Source of the DNA: Akkermansiaceae bacterium
GTDB taxonomy: Bacteria; Verrucomicrobiota; Verrucomicrobiia; Verrucomicrobiales; Akkermansiaceae
Assembly (NCBI GenBank): GCA_019634595.1
Contig: JAHCBC010000001.1
Location: 558,001 to 622,000, forward strand
DNA length: 64,000 nt
Direction: 5' to 3'
In this document: piece after piece, positions 17,546 to 25,728 of the stretch
Layout: every line of letters starts with the position of its first letter
Position numbering within the stretch: the first letter of the stretch is position 1
The notes under the pieces: model-generated
Told to the model about the DNA's origin: nothing
What the model saw: only the letters and a program-made list of their open reading frames with translations
Databases searched by the model: none
Program-made: the position numbers and the translations under genes

Positions 17546-18897
17546 TTGCCGATGCAGAACGTGCTGAAGATCACTCCCAGAAGGTCCTCGGTATCGACTT
17601 TTCCCGGGATTTCACCGAGGGCGTCCAAGGCTTCGCGCAGATCGATCGCGGCCAGCTCGACATCATTGGAAGTGTCATCCAGCAGCGTGAGGGCCGCCTC
17701 CAGCGCGGTGCGCGCGGTATGAAGACTGGCCTGGTGCCGGGCATTGATGGCGATGGCATGCTCCCCCCAGTCCGCATCCGCGAAATGGAGCGCGCCGCGG
17801 ATGGCATCGGAAAGCTCGTCAAAGCCTCCACCGGTGGAGCAGGAAAGCCGGACGGCGGACGTGCCCTGCCATGAGGGATGCTCGCCGAGATCCGTTTTAT
17901 TGAGGATCAGGAGGTGCTTCGCTTCCGTGTGCGGGAGGATGCCGCGGCTTGGCTTGGGCTGGCTGCCATCGGACACTTCCAGCAGCAGGTCCGCGGCCTC
18001 GATCTGACGGACAGTGCGCTGGATGCCTTCCGCCTCGATGCGGTCGTCGGACTCGCGGACGCCCGCCGTATCGATGAGGCGGATGGGCAGGCCATGGAGG
18101 TTGATGGTTTCCTCGATGGTGTCGCGGGTGGTTCCGGCGATGTCGCTGACGATCGCCCTCTCAAAGCCGAGCAGCCGGTTGAGCAGGCTGGATTTTCCGA
18201 CGTTCGGCTCGCCGAAGATGACGGTGCGCACCCCTTCGCGCAGGACACGGCCTTGGTCAGCGGTGGCCAGCAGGGAGCGCACGGTGTCCAGCACGGAGGT
18301 GATCCGGTCCCGGAGCACGCGGCCGGTCTGGGGGTCGATGTCCTCTTCGGGAAAGTCGATCCATGCCTCGAGGTGGGCGAGCGTTTCCAGCAGGGAGTCC
18401 CTGGCCTCCGTGGTGCGCTTGCCTAGCGTCCCTTCGAGCTGGCTGCGTGCGGCACGCAGCGAGAGCCGCGTCTGGGCGGAAATGAGATCCATCACCCCCT
18501 CCGCCTGGGTAAGATCCAGTTTTCCGTTGAGAAAGGCGCGCTGGGTGAACTCCCCCGGTCCGGCATGGACCGCACCGGCTTCCAGGAAACGGGCGAGCAC
18601 CTCACGGGTGACCAACATGCCTCCGTGGCCGGTGAACTCCACGCTGTCCTCCCCGGTGAATCCGTGGGAGCCGCGGAAGACGGTGAGAAGTCCGTCATCG
18701 ATGGACTCTTTCCCGTCATAGACGCGGCAGTAGCAGGCGGTCCGCGGCATGGCGGAGGATGCCTTGCTACGGGTGGCCCGGTCCGCCACGGCGATGGCAT
18801 CCGGGCCGGAAATGCGGATCAACGAGACGGCACCAGTGCCCGGTGGGGTGGCAATCGCCGCGATGGTGGTGCGGCTGTCGTGGGAGGAGGGGGACAT
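17542..18897 (-). CDS. mnmE: tRNA modification GTPase MnmE
   Basis: MnmE, with MnmG, installs carboxymethylaminomethyl groups on U34 of certain tRNAs. The N-terminal folate-binding domain begins TIAAIATPPGTGAVSLIRISG. The helical domain contains an embedded G domain: GEPNVGKSS (G1), GTTRDTI (G2), DTAG (G3) and NKTD (G4). The protein ends in FCIGK, the hallmark C-terminus with the catalytic Cys. I chose the ATG at 18897 to give 451 residues. It overlaps cobB and follows the zinc-ribbon protein gene by eight bases. mnmG is not in this window. Confidence 0.96.
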   Translation of the reverse strand: MSPSSHDSRTTIAAIATPPGTGAVSLIRISGPDAIAVADRATRSKASSAMPRTACYCRVYDGKESIDDGLLTVFRGSHGFTGEDSVEFTGHGGMLVTREVLARFLEAGAVHAGPGEFTQRAFLNGKLDLTQAEGVMDLISAQTRLSLRAARSQLEGTLGKRTTEARDSLLETLAHLEAWIDFPEEDIDPQTGRVLRDRITSVLDTVRSLLATADQGRVLREGVRTVIFGEPNVGKSSLLNRLLGFERAIVSDIAGTTRDTIEETINLHGLPIRLIDTAGVRESDDRIEAEGIQRTVRQIEAADLLLEVSDGSQPKPSRGILPHTEAKHLLILNKTDLGEHPSWQGTSAVRLSCSTGGGFDELSDAIRGALHFADADWGEHAIAINARHQASLHTARTALEAALTLLDDTSNDVELAAIDLREALDALGEIPGKVDTEDLLGVIFSTFCIGK

Positions 18898-18905
18898 GCC
18901 GGGGG

Positions 18906-20426
18906 TCAGCGGGGAACTGCGGCCGCTTCGGTTCCGCCGAGGTGGAGGAACTCCCAGCAGATGAAGCGGGTGATCTCCAGCTTCGGTTGGTCCGTGCCGA
19001 CCCACTTCAGTTCGATGGTGGCGGTGCTGTTGGTGGGGCGGCTCTCTTTGCCCCGCCAGTCGATCTTCGAGAGCGAACGCCCGATTTCCGAGTCGATGTT
19101 GACGTTCACCCGGGCGCTGGTTTCCGGAGAGGACGGATCCCAGATCCGGTAGGTTTTGATGCCCGCCGGCAGGGTGCGTCCGGACTCCGGAACATCTTCC
19201 GAAATGATTACGCGGAAGACACCACCCTGGTCCGCCTCGGGAAGTTCGATGAGGTTGGCGAAGGTGCGGTACTTCGTCTGGGCGAAGGTTTCCCAGTCCA
19301 GCTTCAGGCCTTGAGGGGTTTTCTTGAAGAGGGCGGTTGCCCGCACCGGTTCGGTGGCGAAGTTCTCGACCCGCGCCATGGTTGAGAAAAGCAGGTCCGC
19401 TTCATCCATGCCGTATTGGATCTCCAGCGTGGCGAGCGGGCGGAAAAATTCCTTCATCTCGAACTGCGGCGGTTGCTCGAACTCGAGCATGAAGATGCCA
19501 CGCTTCCGGTCTTCCTCGCTCAGTTCCCTCACGGAAAAGGCGTCGATGGGGGTGTCCTGGTCGTTGATCACGCTGCCACCGTAGAATGCCTCCACCTGAG
19601 GCCGCAGTTGCTCTCCGTTGATGATGTGGGGGAGCTTTTCCTCGGCGGTGGTTGCAGCGAGGAATTTCCCGAGAACGGCGTAGGCATCCTTCTTCCATCC
19701 GACCCGCATGTATTGGTTTTCGGAAAGTGAAGGGCCTGCCGGTTGGGCGGGAGCGGGCGGAGCGACCGGCTTTCCGGTCATCTCCTGATATACGAGATAG
19801 CCCGCACCGCCGGCGATGGCCAGCAGGAGACAGCCGAGGAAGATGGCTGGAGCCGCGGAGGAGGATCGCTTCGGCTCTTCCTTCTCTTCCTTTCTCCGGG
19901 AGGAGGCCCCGCGTTCCGGCCGTGGGGCGGGTGCCGGAGTCGCCTGCTGTGGAGCGGGAGTGGTAGGGGGCGTTGCGTCCGCCGGTGGCTGCTGTGGAGG
20001 AGGAGCGGGATGGGAAACCGGCGGTTGTTCCTGTGGCGGAGCAAGAGGTGGAGTTTGATAAGCCGGTGCCGCAGGAGGTTGGTAGGCCGGTGCGGCGGGA
20101 GGCTGGTAGGCGGGTGCGGCCGGTGCGGCGGGAAGGTGCTGGACCGGCGCTGCGGGAAGGTGCTGGACCGGCGCTGCGGGGGGACCCTGCGTTGGCAGTG
20201 GGGCCACCTCGCGGGCCGGTTGCTGCGGGACACCGGGATGGCTGACCGGTGCGGGCGGGAGAAAGGTCGCCGGGGCGGTGGCCTCCGGAGCCGGAGAGGT
20301 GATGGTCCTCTGGCAATGCGGGCAGGGGCCCGTGGTGGGCGGCAGTTCTTTCGGGATACGGATCTTCCCCCTGCAATGGTAGCAGTGGAATTCTCTGATA
20401 TTTGCAGGGAGGGTAGGATCGGTCAT
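18906..20426 (-). CDS. Zinc-ribbon, proline-rich, single-pass membrane protein
   Basis: The N-terminus (FHCYHCRGKIRIPKEL, then CPHC) is a four-cysteine zinc ribbon of the MJ0042/FYDLN type. A long Pro/Ala/Gln linker follows (about residues 45-170). It includes two copies of PAAPVQHL and three of PAAPAYQ. Next come a basic/acidic patch, a TM helix (AIFLGCLLLAIAGGAGYLVY, about residues 192-212) and an exported domain of about 280 residues of unknown fold. The two PAAPVQHL repeats are near-identical in DNA, so repeat number may vary. Eight bases separate it from mnmE. The function is unknown. Confidence 0.82.
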   Translation of the reverse strand: MTDPTLPANIREFHCYHCRGKIRIPKELPPTTGPCPHCQRTITSPAPEATAPATFLPPAPVSHPGVPQQPAREVAPLPTQGPPAAPVQHLPAAPVQHLPAAPAAPAYQPPAAPAYQPPAAPAYQTPPLAPPQEQPPVSHPAPPPQQPPADATPPTTPAPQQATPAPAPRPERGASSRRKEEKEEPKRSSSAAPAIFLGCLLLAIAGGAGYLVYQEMTGKPVAPPAPAQPAGPSLSENQYMRVGWKKDAYAVLGKFLAATTAEEKLPHIINGEQLRPQVEAFYGGSVINDQDTPIDAFSVRELSEEDRKRGIFMLEFEQPPQFEMKEFFRPLATLEIQYGMDEADLLFSTMARVENFATEPVRATALFKKTPQGLKLDWETFAQTKYRTFANLIELPEADQGGVFRVIISEDVPESGRTLPAGIKTYRIWDPSSPETSARVNVNIDSEIGRSLSKIDWRGKESRPTNSTATIELKWVGTDQPKLEITRFICWEFLHLGGTEAAAVPR

Positions 20427-20473
20427 GGGGGCGCTTTCCCGAAAAAATTACTTAGGGAAAATGAATCAAATTG

Positions 20474-21577
20474 TCAAACCGCGACCGGTGCGAGGACGGA
20501 ATCCAGCACCTCCAGGCAGCGGGCGTTCTGTTCCGGCGTGCCGATGGAGATCCGCACCCAGTCCGGCAGCTTGTAGCCGCGCATGGCCCGGACGATGACA
20601 CCCTGCTTCAGCATCTCTTTGAAAACCCGGTCGCCGTCCCCGACATTCACGAGGATGAAATTCGCCACGCTGGGGACATGTTCGAGGCCGCGTTCCTTGA
20701 ACGCCGCTTCATAGAACGCCAGCCCCTCCTTGTTCACCGCGCGGGTCTGTTCCACGTGTTCGTCGTCCTTCAGGGCGGCGACGGCTCCCGCCTGGGCGAT
20801 GGCGTTCACGTTGAAAGGCTGGCGCGCCTTCTGGAGGATGGCGGCCACGTCTTTGCCGCAGAGGCCGTAACCGACGCGCAGGGCCGCGAGGCCGTGGATC
20901 TTCGAGCAGGTGCGCAGCACCGCCACGTTGCGGTTCTGGCGGACGAACTTGAGGGTGTCGAACGGCTCGTCGAGAAATTCGAAATACGCTTCATCGAAAC
21001 ACACGACCACATGCTCCGGCACGCGCTCCATGAAGCGGTCGATCGCCTCCTGGCCCACGACGGTGCCGGTGGGGTTGTTCGGATTGGCGATGAAGACCAG
21101 TCGTGTGTTAGGCGTGATGGCGTCCGCCATGCCTTCCAGGTCGTGGATGAAGCCGGGGTCCGGCACTTCCACATACTTCGCGCCGAACAGGGTCGCCATC
21201 AGCTTGTAGACGACGAAGGCGTGCTCCGCTGTGATGAGTTCCGCATCCCGGTTCAGGAAAGAGTGGCAGAGCAGTTCGATGATCTCGTTCGAGCCGTTGC
21301 CAATGACGACGTTCTCCAGGCCGAGGTCGAATTTTTCCGCGATGGCGGTGCGGAGGCGGAAGCCGGCGCCGTCCGGGTAGAGGTTCGCTTCTTCCAGCGC
21401 CTCGCGCATGGCGGCCTTCGCCTTCGGCGACGGTCCCAGCGGGTTTTCGTTCGAGGCGACCTTGACGATGGAGGCCGGATCAAGCCCCAGCTCACGGGCG
21501 GTTTCGTCGATGGGCTTGCCCGTCTCGTAGGCAACGAGGTCACAGACGAAGGAATTGGCGTATTGGTTGATCGGCAT
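20474..21577 (-). CDS. hisC: Histidinol-phosphate aminotransferase
   Basis: This PLP-dependent fold-type I aminotransferase acts in histidine synthesis. ASNENPLGPSPKA opens the substrate site. FIANPNNPTGT and the Asp/Tyr in CFDEAYFEF contact PLP. The Schiff-base lysine is in TCSKIHGLAALRVGY, and the C-terminal Arg is in WVRISIGT. The open frame runs 100 codons further upstream into a palindromic repeat. I chose the ATG at 21577 (MPINQYANSFV), which gives 367 residues, the family norm. Other his genes are not nearby. A role in tyrosine or phenylalanine transamination is also possible. Confidence 0.9.
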   Translation of the reverse strand: MPINQYANSFVCDLVAYETGKPIDETARELGLDPASIVKVASNENPLGPSPKAKAAMREALEEANLYPDGAGFRLRTAIAEKFDLGLENVVIGNGSNEIIELLCHSFLNRDAELITAEHAFVVYKLMATLFGAKYVEVPDPGFIHDLEGMADAITPNTRLVFIANPNNPTGTVVGQEAIDRFMERVPEHVVVCFDEAYFEFLDEPFDTLKFVRQNRNVAVLRTCSKIHGLAALRVGYGLCGKDVAAILQKARQPFNVNAIAQAGAVAALKDDEHVEQTRAVNKEGLAFYEAAFKERGLEHVPSVANFILVNVGDGDRVFKEMLKQGVIVRAMRGYKLPDWVRISIGTPEQNARCLEVLDSVLAPVAV

Positions 21578-21623
21578 CTCGGAAAGAACTCTAGGAGGCC
21601 TCCCCCGGATGGTCAACGGGGTA

Positions 21624-21823
21624 CGTGGCTGTGGCGTCCCGCCGCAGGCCGTGGCGACGGCGTCCCGCCGTCGTTCTGAGGGAAGGAGTGCGATGGGATC
21701 GCAGCAAAGGCGGAAAGCACTGACAGCCAATACAATGGTTGAGCCCAAAGGTTGCCGAATCTGTGGTGAAGAATTGCGGCGGGACGCCACAATCACGGCC
21801 TGCGGCGGGACGCCGCAGCCACG
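21624..21823. repeat. Composite palindromic element C (30-bp inverted repeat pair)
   Basis: Positions 21624-21653 and 21794-21823 are reverse complements with one mismatch in 30. Inside the left arm's flank is another hairpin, GACGGCG-TCC-CGCCGTC (21656-21672). The right flank has a further GGCGGGACGCC unit. The element fills the gap between two minus-strand genes and looks like a REP/BIME cluster. Confidence 0.75.
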
Positions 21824-21836
21824 GCCCTGATGTTTC

Positions 21837-22190
21837 CTAGCCCAGCGCGTCCTTCCACGCCGCCTCGCTGAAGCCATTCAGAGCCACCCCGTCACCGATC
21901 AGGAACGGACGTTTCACCAGATTTCCGTTCCGTGAGAGCAGGTCGAGCGCCTCCTCCTCCTTCATGCCGGGTAGCCTGTCTTTGATGCCGAGTTCCCGGT
22001 AGTCACCGCCGGAGGTGTTGAAGAGTTTCCGGAGGTCACCGCCGTTGGCCTTGAGGGCGGCCTTCAGTTCAGCAATGGACGGCGGCGTTTCGCGGATGGC
22101 CTTCGTCTCATGGGGGATCTGGTTTTCCTTCAGCCATTTGGCGGCTTTCCGGCAGGTGTCGCAGTTTTTGTAGGCGTAGAGCGTCGGCAT
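21837..22190 (-). CDS. ArsC/Spx family thioredoxin-fold protein
   Basis: From ATG 22190 the 117-residue protein begins MPTLYAYKNCDTCRKAAKWL. This is the ArsC/Spx fold with a C-x2-C pair at residues 10 and 13. PFLIGDGVALNGFSEAAW near the C-terminus matches the family's RP-[IL]-x3-G-x3-GF. It lacks the HxCxxxR arrangement of classical glutaredoxin-coupled arsenate reductase, so arsenate reduction is uncertain. It may be a YffB-like or Spx/MgsR-like protein. The earlier in-frame codons are antisense to the Gre-like gene and were rejected. No ars genes are adjacent. Confidence 0.82.
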   Translation of the reverse strand: MPTLYAYKNCDTCRKAAKWLKENQIPHETKAIRETPPSIAELKAALKANGGDLRKLFNTSGGDYRELGIKDRLPGMKEEEALDLLSRNGNLVKRPFLIGDGVALNGFSEAAWKDALG

Positions 22191-22207
22191 GATCCGATCT
22201 TGCGTGC

Positions 22208-22232
22208 GGACAGCCGGGAGGCAAGGCTGTCC
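22208..22232. repeat. Short palindrome between divergent genes
   Basis: GGACAGCC and GGCTGTCC (22208-22215 and 22225-22232) form an 8-bp stem with a 9-base loop. It lies eight bases before the Gre-like start and 18 bases from the ArsC-like start. It could be an operator or a repeat relic. Confidence 0.45.
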
Positions 22233-22240
22233 GTCCGTTG

Positions 22241-22699
22241 ATGAAGACAGAGATTCTTGAAAAAATCCGCGTGGAACTGAGGGACAGGCTGGACCGCCTG
22301 GCCAAGGCGGCGATGGAGGCCCATGCCGCCGCGACCGACCCAGGCAGCAAGGCGGAGAGCAAGTATGACACCCGGAACTTGGAGGCCTCCTACCTCGCCT
22401 CCGGCCAGGCAAAGCAGGTGGAGGGTCTGGCGGAAGCGGTGCGCATCTTCGACGGTCTTTCCCTTCCGGACTATGGCATGGAGGATGGCATCGACGCCGG
22501 AGCGCTGGTGGAGGTGGAGCAAGGGGAGGAAGCGCGCTATTTCCTGCTGGCTCCGGTCGCGGGCGGACTGGAGATCGTCCATGAGGGGATGGAAATCACC
22601 CTGCTCACTCCGGAGAGCCCGCTTTACCGGAAGCTGCTCGGCCTGCGCGCGGGGGATTCCCTCGATGCTCCGCCGCTGATGGTGCTGGAGGTGTTCTGA
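22241..22699 (+). CDS. GreA/GreB-like domain protein
   Basis: The 152-residue protein has an N-terminal helical hairpin (MKTEILEKIRVELRDRLDRLAKAAMEAHAAA). The conserved SKAESKYDTRNLEASYLASGQAKQVEGL follows. A GreA/B C-terminal-like beta domain (YFLLAPVAGGLEIV...LLTPESPLYRKLLGLRAGD) ends it. LLTP-SP-GK-LLGL-GD is the Gre hallmark. The middle motif is found in a stand-alone group often annotated as a GreAB-like elongation factor. It probably binds RNA polymerase's secondary channel, but this is inferred. The start is ATG 22241, with TTG 22238 just before. Confidence 0.75.
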   Translation: MKTEILEKIRVELRDRLDRLAKAAMEAHAAATDPGSKAESKYDTRNLEASYLASGQAKQVEGLAEAVRIFDGLSLPDYGMEDGIDAGALVEVEQGEEARYFLLAPVAGGLEIVHEGMEITLLTPESPLYRKLLGLRAGDSLDAPPLMVLEVF

Positions 22700-22734
22700 A
22701 AACCTGGCATGGCTGAGACTGGGACCTACTTTTC

Positions 22735-23409
22735 TTATCCCTTCGTCCCCTCATAGACGGACACCACGCCGAAGGTCAGCGGCGTCGCATCCGTGGCGGT
22801 GAAGCCGCAGGTTTCCAGCAGGTCCGTCATCGCCTTGCCTGCGGGGAACTGCTCGATGGAACCGCCCAGGTATTCGTAGGCGTCCTTTTCCCCGGTCAGG
22901 GCACCGGCCAGCTTTGGCAGGATTTTGTGGAGATAGAAGCGGTAGGGCCCGCGGAGGATTCCGTCCGGCAGGGAGAAGTCGAGGATCACGAGACGTCCGC
23001 CCGGCTTCAGCACGCGGTTCATTTCCCGCAGTGCGGCGGGGTAGTCCGCCATGTTGCGCAGACCGAAGGCGACGGTCACCACATCGAACGCGCGGTCCGG
23101 AAACGGCAGGTTGAGCGCGTCCGCGACGACGGTCTTCACCAGTCCGCGCGACTCCGCATGGGCGAGCATCTCCGCGCAGAAGTCGGAGGCGGTGACATCG
23201 CAATCCGGGCACGCTTCCTGGATCTCCAGCGCCAGGTCTCCCGTGCCGCTGGCCACATCCAGCAGGTGCCGCGGCTTCCACCTGCGGATGCGTGAGGTGA
23301 CCACCTTCCTCCACCAGATGTCCATGCCCATGCTGAGGACATGGTTGGTCAGGACATAGCGGTCCGCGATGCGGGCGAAGGCGTCGCGGACATAGGTGGC
23401 GTCAGGCAT
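22735..23409 (-). CDS. ubiE: Demethylmenaquinone/ubiquinone C-methyltransferase
   Basis: This SAM-dependent enzyme performs the C-methylation of menaquinone (MenG) or ubiquinone precursors. YDLTN-like IADRYVLTNHVLSMGMDIWWRK opens it. SAM motif I is LLDVASGTGDLALEI. AFGLRNMADY and LEMNRVLKPGG-like sequence (REMNRVLKPGGRLVILDFS) complete the family pattern. At 224 residues it is full length. Verrucomicrobia normally use menaquinone, so MenG is the likelier role. No other men or ubi genes are adjacent. Confidence 0.93.
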   Translation of the reverse strand: MPDATYVRDAFARIADRYVLTNHVLSMGMDIWWRKVVTSRIRRWKPRHLLDVASGTGDLALEIQEACPDCDVTASDFCAEMLAHAESRGLVKTVVADALNLPFPDRAFDVVTVAFGLRNMADYPAALREMNRVLKPGGRLVILDFSLPDGILRGPYRFYLHKILPKLAGALTGEKDAYEYLGGSIEQFPAGKAMTDLLETCGFTATDATPLTFGVVSVYEGTKG

Positions 23410-23455
23410 GCGGCATCCTTGCCCCGGACCCGGCGGGAGGCAAGAGCGGCGTGCG

Positions 23456-24538
23456 TCAGCGTGGCCGCAACGGCGAGTGGGAGAGCTGCCACCGTTCCAC
23501 CAGATACGCCTCGATCAGATGGCTGTCCGGGATGTCGCGCAGGGAATGTTCCTTTCCATCCCTGGTGATGATGACCGGGAAGCTGCTGGAAACCCGGCGT
23601 CCCCGCAGCGGTTCCTCCCTGACTTCCGTGGCGTCCGCCCGGGAAACGTCAATGGATTTCCACAGCCCTCCGCGCACTTCCAGCCGGGTGGGTGTCACCA
23701 GCACATGATGGCGCGCGCAGCGGATCATGGCGTGCGCGGAAAGCACCAGCACCACCCCACAGAGCAGCACGTGCAGCGGATTCCGGAAATCCCGCCCCTT
23801 CCGTGCCGCCGCGAGGCTGGCCAGCGCCGCGACGCTGAACAATCCCGGCCATACATAGGAAACCGGCATCAGTTGGATCGAAAGATTCTCCCCCTCTTCC
23901 ACCGAATAGTGCTCTCCGCCCGGTCCGACCGTGAGATAGGCGATGAGAAATGCCGCCACCCAGGGAAAGGCCCGCCAGCCAGTCCAGAAACGCAGCCAGT
24001 TCTTCACCGCGTTCCAGATGCTCCGCCATGACAGCGGATGCTCCCACCAACCCTTGCGCGCGCCGTGCAGCACCCCGTAGGTGATCGCCAGCACGATGAA
24101 CGGGCTCTCGTCGTCATCGATCTTTCCTGTCAGCAGTCGGATCCCCGCCAGCAGCGGGATGAGCGTGAAGGCGATGCCCAGCAGCGACCATCCCGTGAGG
24201 ACGCCCCATTTGTCCGGCAGGATCTTCAGCAACCGCAGTGTGCCCCAGCCATAGATCCATCCGGACGCCACGCCGACCAGCGACCCCACCGCGGCTCCTT
24301 CCGCATCCTCCAGCAGGTAGCCCAGGAGTCCTCCGCCGAGCGCTCCGGCCACCGTCATGGAGAGGATCCATGTCCTTCCATCGTGTCGGGACAGAAACCA
24401 TGCGGCCGGAAAGGCGCATGCCAGCACCGCCGTGGAGGGCAGCACGCTGACGGCAAACGAGGTGAAGAACAGCGCGACCGCGACAAGCGCGAACAGGAAT
24501 GCGAACATCCTGCGGCCGGAGTTCTCTGTTTGCATCAC
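23456..24538 (-). CDS. Multi-pass membrane protein of unknown function
   Basis: The 360-residue protein has about eight or nine hydrophobic segments in its first 290 residues. A glycine-rich pair is among them (VAGALGGGLLGYLL, GSLVGVASGWIYGW). A soluble C-terminal domain of about 70 residues ends the protein (VLVTPTRLEVRGGLWKSI... FPVIITRDGKEHSLRDIP), which resembles a small PH/DUF-like beta domain. I do not recognise a family. Its start lies a few bases from a palindromic repeat (24543-24569). Confidence 0.75.
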   Translation of the reverse strand: MMQTENSGRRMFAFLFALVAVALFFTSFAVSVLPSTAVLACAFPAAWFLSRHDGRTWILSMTVAGALGGGLLGYLLEDAEGAAVGSLVGVASGWIYGWGTLRLLKILPDKWGVLTGWSLLGIAFTLIPLLAGIRLLTGKIDDDESPFIVLAITYGVLHGARKGWWEHPLSWRSIWNAVKNWLRFWTGWRAFPWVAAFLIAYLTVGPGGEHYSVEEGENLSIQLMPVSYVWPGLFSVAALASLAAARKGRDFRNPLHVLLCGVVLVLSAHAMIRCARHHVLVTPTRLEVRGGLWKSIDVSRADATEVREEPLRGRRVSSSFPVIITRDGKEHSLRDIPDSHLIEAYLVERWQLSHSPLRPR

Positions 24539-24542
24539 CCTT

Positions 24543-24569
24543 CAGTAAGGAGGGCGGACACTCTTGTCC
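24543..24569. repeat. Half copy of repeat element D
   Basis: CAGTAAGGAGGGCGGACACT plus CTTGTCC matches the left end of the element at 29673-29834. It holds the hairpin GGACA-CTCT-TGTCC (24556-24569). It lies between divergent genes. Confidence 0.65.
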
Positions 24570-24633
24570 ACCACGTTGCGACGGCTCAACAGGACAAGTT
24601 GATTTCCATTGAAACAGACATGCCTTCCGGCGG

Positions 24634-25725
24634 ATGGTGCATGCCATGGATGCGGAGGACCATCATCTCTGGCAAGCCGCGACCGCGGAGTGCAACCTCG
24701 CACTCACCGCCGCGGAAAAGCTGCGCATCCTGACGGACTTGGTGCGCGCGCGTGTCTTCGAGCAGCATGCGATGAAGTATTATAATGCCGGAAAGATGGC
24801 AGGCTTCCTCGATCTGATGATCGGCCAGGAGGGTGGGGCGGCAGCGGTGCGCTCGATGCTGCAACCACAGGATCACACCATCGGCGGCGTGCGGGGGCTT
24901 GGCTTCGCCGTGATGCGTGGCCTGACCATGAGGGAGTGCCTCGCGGAACTGATGGGAAAACAGACCGGCTCCTGCAAGGGGAAGGGCGGCATGTTTTCCT
25001 TCTGCTCCCCGGCGCATCATCATTGGGGGATCCATGGTGTCGCCGCCGCCCAGACACCGCTGGCCGCCGGTTTTGCATTCGCCATGAAATACCGGAACCA
25101 AGCGGGTGTCGCTGTTTGCTTTCTGGGAGACGGCGCGATGAATCAGGGAGTCTTCCATGAGACGCTCAACCTCGCCGCGCTATTCTCTCTGCCTGTCATC
25201 TATGTGGTGGAGAACAACGGATTCTCGATGTTCACCTCCGTGAAGCGTTCCTCCGCCTTCAAGGACCACCTCGGTCGCCGGGCGGAGATGTATGACATGG
25301 AGTGGGATCATTGTGCCGGGCACGACATCTATGCGATCCGGTCCGCGCTGGATTCCGCGATGCGCAGGGCCAGGGAGGATCAGCGGCCCACTCTGCTGGA
25401 GATATCAACTTATCGGTATTTTGGAGCGACGATTGCGGATGCGATGAGTCACCGCTACCGGACGAAAGAGGAAATCGATTGGCACAAGGAGCACCGGGAT
25501 ACCGTGAATCTCTGGCTCCGTCGGCTCATCGCGGAGGGCATCGCCACGGAAGCGATGCACGAGGAGATCCGCGCGGCGGCGAAAAAGGAAGCGGCGGAGG
25601 CCGTGGAATGGGCCGACGCCCAACCCCCGCCGGAGATTTCCGACATCAGCGGGGATGTCTATTGGGAGACGGATCACCGGACTGTTGCCTCAGGAATCGG
25701 CCGGCACTTTTTCAACGATGGATGA
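24634..25725 (+). CDS. Thiamine-pyrophosphate dehydrogenase E1 alpha subunit (PdhA-like)
   Basis: The 363-residue protein is an E1-alpha component of a 2-oxoacid dehydrogenase. The TPP/Mg motif is GDGAMNQG...VENN (about residues 167-195). Other family sections are GFLDLMIGQEGGAAAV, HGVAAAQTPLAAG, HDIYAIRSAL and the phosphorylation-loop region YRYFGATIADAMSHRYRTKEEI. The E1-beta, E2 and E3 genes normally adjacent are missing, so the partner must be elsewhere or the substrate may be another (for example acetoin). The ATG at 24634 has alternatives a few codons later. Confidence 0.88.
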   Translation: MVHAMDAEDHHLWQAATAECNLALTAAEKLRILTDLVRARVFEQHAMKYYNAGKMAGFLDLMIGQEGGAAAVRSMLQPQDHTIGGVRGLGFAVMRGLTMRECLAELMGKQTGSCKGKGGMFSFCSPAHHHWGIHGVAAAQTPLAAGFAFAMKYRNQAGVAVCFLGDGAMNQGVFHETLNLAALFSLPVIYVVENNGFSMFTSVKRSSAFKDHLGRRAEMYDMEWDHCAGHDIYAIRSALDSAMRRAREDQRPTLLEISTYRYFGATIADAMSHRYRTKEEIDWHKEHRDTVNLWLRRLIAEGIATEAMHEEIRAAAKKEAAEAVEWADAQPPPEISDISGDVYWETDHRTVASGIGRHFFNDG

Positions 25726-25728
25726 GGC

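Noticed and set aside
20474..21877. hisC starting at 21877
   Set aside because: The extra 100 codons run through palindromic element C, and the family N-terminus begins at 21577.
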